Assembly (NCBI RefSeq): GCF_011764445.1 | Contig: NZ_BLPG01000002.1 | Span: 124,001 to 188,000, forward strand | Direction: 5' to 3' | Length of the DNA stretch: 64,000 nt | From: Phytohabitans rumicis | GTDB taxonomy: Bacteria; Actinomycetota; Actinomycetes; Mycobacteriales; Micromonosporaceae | Shown: positions 39,971-48,244 of the stretch, piece after piece | Layout: each line of letters starts with the position of its first letter | Position numbering within the stretch: position 1 is the stretch's first letter | Translations under genes and position numbers: made by a program | The notes under the pieces: generated by a model | What the model was told of the DNA's origin: nothing | Database searches by the model: none | Seen by the model: only the letters and a program-made list of their open reading frames with translations

Positions 39971-40849
39971 CTACGGGATCAGCGGCGGGTGCGCCGGGTT
40001 TAGCTCGCCGGCGTCCTTCAGCGCGCCGTACAGCGGCACGTCGCTCGGGTAGTGACCCCACGCGTGGTCGCCGTCCCCGTCGTGCAGGCCGACGAGCTGG
40101 CGCTGCACCGGGGTCAGGCCCGGAATGTCGTCGCTGAGCGCCTCGCGGGTACGCACCCACCGGTACGTGTAGCCGAAGAACACGCCCTTGCGGGTGACCG
40201 TCGAGTAGTTGTTCGACCGGGCGTGCCAGATCCGGCGGTCGAAGAACACCGCGTCACCGGCGTTGGCCGTGACCTCGATCGCACCGTCCGGGTTGGGCCA
40301 CTCCACGTCACGCCGCGGCGGGCCGGCGATCCAGTTGGTCTTGTGGCTGCCCGGCACCACCTGGAAGTTGCCCCGGCCGGTCTCCGACACGTCGGACAGC
40401 CAGTACGCGATCTTCACGGACATCCGCGGGCGCGGGTCCGACTCGAGCTCACGGTTCTGGCGGCCGCCGTCCTGGTGCCACTCGAAGCGGAACGGCTTCT
40501 TCTCCGGCAGCGGCGGGTGCACGTCCAGGTGCGAGTGGTACACGTGTACGTTCCAGCCCAGCATCGACCACACCAGGCCGAACGCCTTCGGGTGGTTCAG
40601 CAGCGGCGCCAGCTCGTGGCAGCTCTCCACGGCGCTCAGCTTGTGCAGCGAGCCGTCGGCGGCGAGCTTGCCGGCCTCCTGGTGCTCCGCGTACACCCGG
40701 TCAACGGCGGCGGCGTAGTGCGCCACCTCCTCCGCGTCGAGTACGCCGGGAACGACGATGAAACCATCCCGCTCGAAGGCTTCGCGTTGCTCGTCTGTCA
40801 TGGCGGTGCCCGGGCTGGTGGTCCGGGCCGAGACGGGGGTGGTTGTCAC
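39971..40849 (-). CDS. Phytanoyl-CoA dioxygenase (PhyH) family protein
   Basis: A 292-residue non-haem Fe(II)/2-oxoglutarate-dependent dioxygenase. The iron triad is visible: H-x-D in FEWHQDGGRQN and the distal His in FDRRIWHARSNN, with the 2-oxoglutarate-binding Arg region in TRKGVFFGYTYRW. The conserved start REAFERDGFIVVPGVLDAEEV follows about 20 extra residues. I chose the GTG at 40849 because GGAGAGG sits 9 nt upstream; the later ATG at 40801 lacks a site. The substrate is unknown; the family includes natural-product hydroxylases and halogenases. No biosynthetic partner gene is adjacent. Confidence 0.88.
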   Translation of the reverse strand: MTTTPVSARTTSPGTAMTDEQREAFERDGFIVVPGVLDAEEVAHYAAAVDRVYAEHQEAGKLAADGSLHKLSAVESCHELAPLLNHPKAFGLVWSMLGWNVHVYHSHLDVHPPLPEKKPFRFEWHQDGGRQNRELESDPRPRMSVKIAYWLSDVSETGRGNFQVVPGSHKTNWIAGPPRRDVEWPNPDGAIEVTANAGDAVFFDRRIWHARSNNYSTVTRKGVFFGYTYRWVRTREALSDDIPGLTPVQRQLVGLHDGDGDHAWGHYPSDVPLYGALKDAGELNPAHPPLIP

Positions 40850-41020
40850 GAACGGGTCCTCTCCTGTGGTCGGACTGTCTTCTGCACGTACGACGAGCCG
40901 GCCCCGCCGCAGTGTTGCTCTGCGTGCCCATGAATTTCCTGTGAAAGTGATCCAATGGGCCCCGGACCTGACGGAGGGTGTCAGGTGCAACGTTCCGGAA
41001 GAGTACTCGCATTACGCAAA

Positions 41021-41049
41021 CGTGATCACCCCACACCCAGGCGATCACG
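41021..41049. terminator. Possible terminator hairpin of the Hsp70-propeller gene
   Basis: Inverted arms CGTGATC (41021-41027) and GATCACG (41043-41049) lie 13 nt downstream of the minus-strand stop at 41063. The stem is only 7 bp and there is no U-tract. Confidence 0.35.
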
Positions 41050-41062
41050 AACAGTGATCGGA

Positions 41063-43807
41063 CTACTTCAGGCTGGCGATCTTCAGCACCAGGATCTTGC
41101 GGTCCTTGGTGACCACCGCCATGAGGTCTCCCCCGAGCACCATCTGCTCCGGCGGGTCGGCGCCGACGTTGACGCCCTTCGTCGCCTTGCCACCCACGTC
41201 CGCGACGAACACCTGCCAGGCCACGTCCGAGTTGACCAGCCCGGCGCTCTGCACACCCAACCGTCCGCCCTGGACCGCCTCCACCGTCGAGCCGTCCGGC
41301 AGCTGCTCCCCCTGCGTGCCGTCCAGCTTCAGGATGCGCGGCTCACTGACCGGGCCGAACGTCGCCCGGCCGAACACCATGCCGGCCGCCCCCACGTACC
41401 AGTTCTCGTCGTCGGACCACTCCACGCCGACCTTCCAGGCTTCCTTGCCGGTGGCCGTGTTCACCGCGATGGTCCGGCTCTGGTCGTCGGCGTCGACGGC
41501 AGCGCACACCAGGTTCTGCCCGCACGGCTTGACCCGCTCCACCGTCTGCCCCGACGGCAGCGGCAGCGTCCACGCCCGCCCGAACCCCGGCAGCTTGTAC
41601 GCCGCCAGCACGTCCCTGCCCCGCGACACCTCGTCGTTCTGCACGCCGATCACCAGCCCGGCGTACACGGTCCAGGTCTCGTCCTGCAGCGGCAGCGTCC
41701 CGCTCGACTTCGCCTTGCCTGTGGCCGCGTCCACCACGGCCCCCTTGCCCTCGTCGGCACTCAGCTCGACGACGGTGTCGGTCTTGGCGGTGAACGCGTC
41801 GCTGAACGCACCCTCCAACGCCGGGACCGTGCCGCCCTTCTCCCCCACCCACTGCTGGACCGGCTCGATCCGGTGCGCGTCCAGCACCATCACCTCGTCG
41901 CCACCGGACCGCCGCCACTTCTCCTTGCCGGTGCGCAGGTCCACCCGCAGCACCGCGTGCGACGAATGTGAGTCCTGCAGCTCCACGATCGCGTCCGTGC
42001 CCAGGTACGCCACGTCGACGCGGTTCTCCCACACCTTCTTCCACAGCTGCTTGCCGTCGCCGGCCGCCAGCACCGCCCGGGCGTTGTCGCCGCCGTCGGT
42101 GGCCGAGTCCTCGCCGTCCAGCACCACCACGTCGCCGACCACGGTCAGCCGGATCCCGGTCGGCTCCATGGCCACCTTCTTGCGCCACTTCGGCTCGCCA
42201 CCCCCGCCCGGCAGCGCCACCACCTCGGTCGAGTTCGTGCTCGCGACCGCGTAGTAGGCGGTGTCACCGCCCACCCCGACGCCCACCGCACCGGTGCCCG
42301 CCGCCGGCACCGTGTGCACGGTGGTCAGCTCGCCGTCCCCACCGGTGTCGCCGGCGTCGCCGTTCCCGAGGGTCAGGCCGCTGCCCAGGCCGTCCTTGGC
42401 GTCGTCGATCGTGCGCTGCAGCCACTTCGTGCCCTGCGTGACCGTCGCGACCAGGCAGCCCACCAGCGCGAACACCACCGTGGCCAGCACGGCCCGGCGT
42501 ACCGGCCGGCGGCGCTTGGCCTTGCGGACCGGCGGCGCCGGCACGGGCTGCTGCGGCCCCATGTGCGGAGGCGGTGGTGGCGGCGGGACCACCGGTCCCG
42601 GCCCGGACACCGAGCCCACCGGAAATTGCGCAGACACCGGGTACGGCGCTTGCGGCGCCCCGAAAGGTCCGGAGACCGGGTACGGCGCCGCGGGCGACCC
42701 CATCGGCGGTGCCTGCACCGGGCCGCCCAAAGCCGGTGCCATCGCGTGCACCAGCGCGCCGTAGGCCACCGGCAGCTCCGGCTGCTCCGGCACGGACGGC
42801 GCGACGCCCAGCCGGGCGTGCAGGCGGCTGGCCACCAGCGGCATCCGGCTTGACCCGCCGACCAGCAGCAGCCCGGCCAGCATCGCCGGCTCGACCCCCG
42901 CCCGCTGCAGCACCCGCCGCGTCTCGTCGACCGCCCGCGCGACGAGCGAACCCGCGACGCGTTCCACCTCGTCGCGGGTCAGGTGCATCGGCTCGGGCCG
43001 GCCGGGCACGTGCACCGGCGCGCTGCTGGCCCGGGACAGCATCTCCTTCGCCGCCCGCACCTCGGCCCAGAACGCCGCCCGCTCGCGGCGCTGCTCGCCG
43101 TCCAGGGGGCGGTCCAGCCGCTGCCACAGGTACGGGTCGCGCACGCCCACCAGCTGGCCCAGGTGGGCGACGAGCGCGTTGTCCACGTCGAGCCCGCCCA
43201 GGTCGTCCAGGCCGCCGGTGGCCAGCACCCGCAGCCCGGCCGGCTCCCGGCGTACGACGGCCACGTCGAAGGTGCCGCCGCCGAAGTCGAACACGCCCAG
43301 GCACCCGCCCGGAGGGACCTGCTGGCCGAGCACCTGCATGCAGTACGTCGCGGCGGCGATCGGCTCGTCGAGCAGGCGCACCTGGCCCAGGCCGGCCTGC
43401 CAGGCGGCCGCGCGCAGCACGTTGCGGCGCGGCTGGCCCCAGTCGGCCGGGCAGGTCAGCACCGTCGCGCCCTGCGGGGACACGCCCGCCGTACGGGCCT
43501 CGTCGGCGACCCGGCGCAGGCCGGCCGCGAGCAGCTGCTCCACGGGCACCTCGTGCTCGCCGAGCAGCACCGTCCCTTCGTCCACCCGGCGCTTGGGGTG
43601 CGGGTCGTACCGTTCCGGCTCGGCGGCGCCGAGGCGCTGGCCGTCGCGTCCGGTGTGGATGGTGCCAGCCGCGTCGACGAACACGCCGGACGACAGCAGC
43701 GGCGTGCCGTCGAAGAGCAGCGTGCGCGGCTCCTGTCCGCCACGGCGGACCACTGCCACCGTGTGCGTGGTGCCCAGGTCCACCGCGAGGCGTACCGGCT
43801 CGTCCAT
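41063..43807 (-). CDS. Hsp70-like ATPase fused through a membrane helix to a beta-propeller
   Basis: A 914-residue fusion. Residues 1 to about 370 are an Hsp70 ATPase fold: AVDLGTTHTVAVVRRG, GVFDFGGGTFDVAVVRR, EPIAAATYC and LLVGGSSRMPLVASRL. A Pro-rich linker with repeated PYPVS units (about 375-450) leads to a basic patch RKAKRRRPVRR and one transmembrane helix (AVLATVVFALVGCLVATV). The remaining about 430 residues, outside the cell, look like a PQQ/quinoprotein-type beta-propeller with repeated W-blocks such as GEPKWRKKV, GKQLWKKVW, GKEKWRR and GKEAWKVG. There is no DnaK substrate-binding domain. The ATG at 43807 follows GGGGAGGGG. An inside-to-outside signalling or assembly role is inferred. 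Confidence 0.9.
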   Translation of the reverse strand: MDEPVRLAVDLGTTHTVAVVRRGGQEPRTLLFDGTPLLSSGVFVDAAGTIHTGRDGQRLGAAEPERYDPHPKRRVDEGTVLLGEHEVPVEQLLAAGLRRVADEARTAGVSPQGATVLTCPADWGQPRRNVLRAAAWQAGLGQVRLLDEPIAAATYCMQVLGQQVPPGGCLGVFDFGGGTFDVAVVRREPAGLRVLATGGLDDLGGLDVDNALVAHLGQLVGVRDPYLWQRLDRPLDGEQRRERAAFWAEVRAAKEMLSRASSAPVHVPGRPEPMHLTRDEVERVAGSLVARAVDETRRVLQRAGVEPAMLAGLLLVGGSSRMPLVASRLHARLGVAPSVPEQPELPVAYGALVHAMAPALGGPVQAPPMGSPAAPYPVSGPFGAPQAPYPVSAQFPVGSVSGPGPVVPPPPPPPHMGPQQPVPAPPVRKAKRRRPVRRAVLATVVFALVGCLVATVTQGTKWLQRTIDDAKDGLGSGLTLGNGDAGDTGGDGELTTVHTVPAAGTGAVGVGVGGDTAYYAVASTNSTEVVALPGGGGEPKWRKKVAMEPTGIRLTVVGDVVVLDGEDSATDGGDNARAVLAAGDGKQLWKKVWENRVDVAYLGTDAIVELQDSHSSHAVLRVDLRTGKEKWRRSGGDEVMVLDAHRIEPVQQWVGEKGGTVPALEGAFSDAFTAKTDTVVELSADEGKGAVVDAATGKAKSSGTLPLQDETWTVYAGLVIGVQNDEVSRGRDVLAAYKLPGFGRAWTLPLPSGQTVERVKPCGQNLVCAAVDADDQSRTIAVNTATGKEAWKVGVEWSDDENWYVGAAGMVFGRATFGPVSEPRILKLDGTQGEQLPDGSTVEAVQGGRLGVQSAGLVNSDVAWQVFVADVGGKATKGVNVGADPPEQMVLGGDLMAVVTKDRKILVLKIASLK

Positions 43808-43874
43808 TGCGTGCCCCTCCCCCTGCAACCGCCGGAGCCTACTGGTCGTCCGGTGCGCCGTGCGAGGGTGGGCC

Positions 43875-43964
43875 GTGCTGTTCAAAGCGTTGGTCTACCT
43901 CATGTTGGCCTTTGTCCTGATCGGTGCCGTGGGCATCTGGCTGCGCCGCAGGCGTGGCCGGTAG
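43875..43964 (+). CDS. Candidate 29-residue membrane protein
   Basis: From the GTG at 43875 the frame encodes a single hydrophobic helix (ALVYLMLAFVLIGAVGIW) followed by a basic tail LRRRRGR, as in many tiny anchored proteins. GAGG lies 7 nt upstream. It sits between the divergent Hsp70-fusion gene and the siderophore cluster, 40 nt before the latter. The size and clean composition make it a reasonable gene, but there is no homology evidence. Confidence 0.5.
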   Translation: MLFKALVYLMLAFVLIGAVGIWLRRRRGR

Positions 43965-43991
43965 CACACTCCCTAAGGCGTCCTAGGATGC

Positions 43992-44001
43992 TAGGGTAGG
44001 C
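43992..44001 (+). promoter_or_regulatory. Promoter of the siderophore cluster, possible iron box
   Basis: TAGGGT (43992-43997) lies 7 nt before the GTG at 44005, a leaderless -10 box. It overlaps a CCTAG-N4-CTAGG dyad and the string TAGGGTAGGC, which matches the left half of the DtxR/IdeR consensus TTAGGTTAGGCTAACC at 9 of 10 bases. The right half is not conserved, so iron control is only suggested. Confidence 0.45.
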
Positions 44002-44004
44002 GTC

Positions 44005-45464
44005 GTGCACGCTCCCGACCCGGCCGAGACCCTTGCCACGCTGCGCCGCGTACGGCCGGACCTGGTCGACCCGTACCAGCGTGCGCTGCCCGGGGCGCGG
44101 GCCGCGGTCCTGGGCCGGCTGTGGGTGGCGTACGCCCGCGAGCCGCTGCCCGGCGTCCAGGGGCGTGCGGAGCGGGACGGCACGCTCACCGTGCACCTGG
44201 CCGGCGGGGCCACGCTGACCGGCCCGGCGCACGCCGCCGAGCCGTACGCACCGGCACCGGACGGGCTGCGGGTCGGCGGGCACGACGACCCGGGCACCCT
44301 GGCGCGGGCGCTCGGCCATGCGGGGCTCGCCGTCGAGCTGGACAACAGCGTCGCCAACCTGGCGCTGGCCCGCGCCGCCCACCGGCCCACCACGAACGGG
44401 AGCCTGACGGCCGTCGAGCAGTCCGTCGTGGACGGCCACCCGCTGCACCCGTGCTGCCGCACCCGGCTGGGCATGTCCACGGTGGACGTGCTGCGGTACG
44501 CCCCCGAGCACCGGCCGGTCGTCGGCCTGCACCTGGTGCGGGTGCCCGCGGACCGCTGGTACGGCGACGGCCCTGCCCTGCTGGTCGTGCACCCGTGGCA
44601 GCGCGATCACCTGCTCGACGCGTACCCGTGGATCGTGCCCGTGGGCCGGCAGCCGGCGCGGCCGCTGATGTCGCTGCGGACCCTGGCCGTGCCCGGCGGG
44701 GCCTGGCACCTGAAGACGGCGGTGGACGTGCAGATGACGTCCGCGGTGCGGACCGTGTCGCCGGCCGCGGTGCGCAACGGGCCGGCGGTGTCCGCGTTCC
44801 TGGCCGGCCTGGCCGTGCCGGGGCTGGAGATCCTGCGCGAGGACCGGGCCGGCGCGGTCCTCGTCGACGGGGAGCCGTCCCGCAGCCTGGCGTACGTGCG
44901 CCGGCGGGCCCCCCGCCTCGCCCCCGGTGAGGTCGCCGTCCCCTTCGCGGCCCTGCCCGGCCTGCCCCGCCCGGCCGACCCGGTGGGCTTCTTCGCCGAG
45001 ATGGTGCGCGCGTTCCTGCCGCCGCTGCAGGCGATGCTGCGCCTCGGCGTCGCGCTGGAGGCGCACGGCCAGAACGCCCTGCTGGTGCTGCGCGACGGCC
45101 GCCCCACCCGGCTGGTCTACCGGGACCTGGGCGGCGTGCGGATCAGCCCGGCCCGGCTGCGCGCGCACGGCGTCGACCCCCGCCCCTGCACGGGGACCTG
45201 GCCACCGACGACCCGGACGCGCTACGCAGCAAGCTCGCCGCGGCCGCCGTCAGCGGCACGCTCGCCGAGCAGGTCGCCTCCTTCGCCCGGCGGTATTCGA
45301 TCACTCCGGCGGTACTGTGGAGGCTCGTGGCGGAGCACGCGGACCGCGCGCTCCGCGCCAGCCCTCTCCCCATCAAGGCGACCACGGCGATGCGACTGGC
45401 CAGCGACCCGCTCACCGACGTGTGGGCGTCCCTCCCCAACCCCATGGCAGGCATGCGTGACTGA
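44005..45464 (+). CDS. IucA/IucC-type siderophore synthetase 1, one frameshift
   Basis: Reads as about 486 residues after one added C at 45177-45186; the repaired tail (LHGDLATDDPDALRSKLAAA...) restores the normal C-terminal helices and ends in a TGA that overlaps the next gene. NIS synthetase motifs: GHPLHPCCRTRLGM, VVHPWQRDHLL (ATP binding), KTAVDVQMTSAVRTVSPAAVRNGPAVS, and EAHGQNALLVLRDGRPTRLVYRDLGG. These enzymes adenylate a carboxylate such as citrate or 2-oxoglutarate and join it to an amine or alcohol. The GTG at 44005 fits the leaderless promoter. First gene of a three-gene cluster. Confidence 0.87.
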
Positions 45465-47079
45465 CCTGAGCACCTGCGCCCTCGGCGCGGGGACGGTCCG
45501 CGACGCGGCCGGGCACGTCGAGTCCCACCTCGCCGTGCGCGCGCCCGAACTCCTCGACCCGTTCCGCGCCGCGCTCCCGCACGCCGCGGCCTCCGTCGGG
45601 CGCCGGCTGCTCGGCGCGCTCTGGCGGGAGGACATCGGCGATACCCGGGTACGCCACGCCGGCCGCGGCCGGGCGCACGCGTTCGACCGGGTGGAGTTCG
45701 CCGCGGTGCCGGCCGCCGACCCGGTCGACCTGCTGCCGGTGGCGAGCTGGCCGCTCACCGTCGAGCTGACCAACGCGGTGGTCAACCTCGCCATCGCGTA
45801 CGCCCGCACCGCCGCCGCGCCGCCGCCCGGCCCCGGAGACGACGCGCAGGCTGTCGCGCTGGAGCGGCTCGCCGTCGACGGGCACAACCTGCACCCGTGC
45901 GGGCGCACCCGGCTCGGCTGGGACGTCGACGACGTGCTCGCCCACGACCTGGAGGCCGGCGCCACCCGGGTCGGCTTCGTCGCCGTCCGCGAAGACCTGC
46001 ACACCGGTGACGACGTCGGCGCCGCGCTCGCCGCCGCGTACCCGGACCTGCCCGCGCCGCCGCCCGGCTTCCTGCTGCAGCCGGTGCACGCCTGGCAGCG
46101 CGACGCCGTGCTCCCCCGCCGCTACGCCGACCTGATGCGTGCCGGGGCGCTGCGGGTGCTCGACGCGAGCCTGCCGGCCGTGCCCACCGCCGCGCTGCGC
46201 ACCCTGCTGCTCCCGCCGGGCACGGACGGCCGCGCCCGCTACCTCAAGCTGTCCCTGGACATCCAGGTCACCTCCACCCGGCGCACCATCTCGGTCGCCT
46301 CCACCCGCAACGGGCCGGCGCTGTCCGCCGTACTCGATCGGCTGTTGTCCGGCGACGAGCGGGTGCTGCTGCTGGCCGAGACCGCCGGCGCGGCGCTGCC
46401 GTTCGGCGGCGGGCGCGACGCGTCCGCGATCCTGCGCGACGGCATCGACGGCCGGCTCACCGCCGCCGAGCGCGTCGTGCCCGGCAGCGCGCTGCCGCTG
46501 CTCGTGGGCGAGCTCGTCAAGGAGTACGGCGGCGGCCCGCTGGACTTCCTGGCCGGGTACGCCCGGCTGGTGCTGCCCCCGCTGCTGCGCCTGGCCACCC
46601 GCTACGGCGTGGCCATGGAGGCGCACCTGCAGAACTGCCTGCCCACGTTCGTCGGCGGCACCCCGCACCGGCTCGTGCTGCGCGACCTGGCCGGGCTGCG
46701 CGTGCACCGGCCCCGGCTGGCCGCCGCCGGCGTGCGCCTGGACCTGTGGCCCGGCTCGGTCGTCGGCACCGACGACCTGGACACCATGCGGGCCAAGCTG
46801 GGCTACACGGCGCTCCAGGCGCACCTCGGCGAGCTGGTGCTGGCGCTCGCCGCGTCCTTCGGCGTGGACGAGGCGGCCGCCTGGCGGGTGATCCGCGAGG
46901 TCGTCGACGAGGCGTACGAGCCGCTGCGCGCCGACCCGGCCACCGCGGCGGCCGCGGACGCCGACCACGCCGCGTTCACCGCCCCGTACGTGCCGCACAA
47001 GGCCCTGGTCCGGATGCGGCTGGCCGGCGAGGGCGACGTCTACCTGCCGGTCCGCAACCCGCTGCACGATGCTGCCTGA
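45457..47079 (+). CDS. IucA/IucC-type siderophore synthetase 2
   Basis: A 540-residue NIS synthetase with the same motif order as its neighbour: GHNLHPCGRTRLGWD, PVHAWQRDAVL, KLSLDIQVTSTRRTISVASTRNGPALS and MEAHLQNCLPTFVGGTPHRLVLRDLAG. The first enzyme has HPWQ where this has HAWQ. The GTG at 45457 overlaps the first gene's end by 8 nt. The frame happens to be open back to 44005 because of the frameshift, which would suggest a 1024-residue fusion; the motif duplication and the repaired stop argue for two separate enzymes. Two such synthetases usually act in sequence on a dicarboxylate or citrate core. Confidence 0.9.
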   Translation: MTDLSTCALGAGTVRDAAGHVESHLAVRAPELLDPFRAALPHAAASVGRRLLGALWREDIGDTRVRHAGRGRAHAFDRVEFAAVPAADPVDLLPVASWPLTVELTNAVVNLAIAYARTAAAPPPGPGDDAQAVALERLAVDGHNLHPCGRTRLGWDVDDVLAHDLEAGATRVGFVAVREDLHTGDDVGAALAAAYPDLPAPPPGFLLQPVHAWQRDAVLPRRYADLMRAGALRVLDASLPAVPTAALRTLLLPPGTDGRARYLKLSLDIQVTSTRRTISVASTRNGPALSAVLDRLLSGDERVLLLAETAGAALPFGGGRDASAILRDGIDGRLTAAERVVPGSALPLLVGELVKEYGGGPLDFLAGYARLVLPPLLRLATRYGVAMEAHLQNCLPTFVGGTPHRLVLRDLAGLRVHRPRLAAAGVRLDLWPGSVVGTDDLDTMRAKLGYTALQAHLGELVLALAASFGVDEAAAWRVIREVVDEAYEPLRADPATAAAADADHAAFTAPYVPHKALVRMRLAGEGDVYLPVRNPLHDAA

Positions 47080-48195
47080 CAACGTTGTAGCGGCGCTGGC
47101 CGGGGCCGACCGCCCGGTGTGCGCCTATGTGTACGACCGTGCGGTCCTGCGCGCTCGCGCCCGCGCCGTCCGCGCCGCGCTGCCACCGGGGTCGTCCCTG
47201 CTCTACGCGGTCAAGGCCAACGGACACCCCGACGTCGTGGCCACCCTCGCCGCCGAGTGCGACGGCCTGGAGGTGGCCTCGGGCGGCGAGCTGGCCCTGG
47301 CCGCCTCGGCGTCGTTGGTGGCCTTCGGGGCCCGGCCAAGACCGACGACGAGCTGCGGATTGCGGCGGCGATGGGCGCGCTCATCCACGTGGAGAGCGTG
47401 CTGGAGCTGCGCCGGCTGGCCCTGCTGGGCACGCCGGTCCGGGTCGCGCTGCGGGTCAACCGCGCCGGCGGCGGGCTGCCCGGCACGCACCAGATGGCGG
47501 GCGTGGCCACGCCGTTCGGGATCGACGAGACCGAGCTGCCGGCGGCGGTCGCGCTCGCCGCGACGCTGCCCACCGTGCGGCTGGTCGGCTTCCACCTGCA
47601 CGCCGTCTCCAACAACCTGGACTCGGCGGCGCACGCGGCGTTCGTGGACGGCGCGGTCCGCTGGTCGGTGGCCACCGCCGCCCGCCTCGGCGTCCCGCTG
47701 TCGTACGTCAACGTGGGCGGCGGCTTCGGGGTGGACTACGTGGGAAACCGCGTGTTCGAGCTGCCGCTGCGCGCCCGGCCGGCCCCCGCCGGCGTCCAAC
47801 TCGTCTTCGAGCTCGGCCGCTACCTGGCCGCCGGCGCCGGCTGGTACGCCGCCGAGGTACTCGACCTCAAGCGGGTGCACGGCCGGTGGTTCGCGGTGCT
47901 GCGCGGCGGCACCCACCACTTCCGGCTGCCGGCCGCGTGGGGCTACAGCCACCCGTTCACCGTGCTGCCCGTCTCCTCCTGGGCGTACCCTTTTCCTCGC
48001 CCCACGGTCGAAGGCGTCGAGGTGGACGCCGCCGGTGAGCTGTGCACCCCCCGGGACGTGCTCACCCGCGGGCAGCGGGTGGACCGGCTGCGGGTCGGCG
48101 ACGTGCTGGTCTTCGGCGCCGCCGGCGCGTACGGCTGGGACATCTCGCACCACGAGTTCCTGCGGCACCCGCATCCACAAACGTTGGTGCTATAA
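47069..48195 (+). CDS. Type III PLP-dependent decarboxylase, one frameshift
   Basis: Reads as 375 residues after one added G at 47327-47330. Alanine-racemase-like fold: PLP Lys49 in SLLYAVKANGHPDVV, LVGFHLHAVSN, VNVGGGFGVDY, FELGRYLAAGAGWY and GAAGAYGWDISHHEFL. The family includes diaminopimelate and ornithine decarboxylases and siderophore-pathway enzymes such as SbnH, PvsE and AcsE, which make or trim the amine unit. The ATG at 47069 overlaps the second synthetase by 11 nt, so the three genes form one operon. A missing long N-terminal extension agrees with the siderophore-type branch. The amino-acid substrate cannot be told. Confidence 0.87.
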
Positions 48196-48238
48196 CCATT
48201 CAGGTATCACCATATATTTGAATATGCGCCGCTAGCGT
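48191..48238 (+). promoter_or_regulatory. AT-rich promoter region of the secreted nuclease gene
   Basis: Bases 48191-48227 are unusually AT-rich (TATAACCATT, CATATATTTGAATATG with CATAT/ATATG arms). TAGCGT (48233-48238) lies 6 nt before the ATG at 48245 and is the likely leaderless -10 box. It also follows the decarboxylase stop directly. Confidence 0.5.
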
Positions 48239-48244
48239 ACACGC

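Noticed and set aside
44005-47079. A single 1024-residue IucA/IucC fusion protein
   Set aside because: The frame runs through only because of a one-base frameshift near 45180; the repaired first gene ends at 45464, and each half carries a complete motif set.
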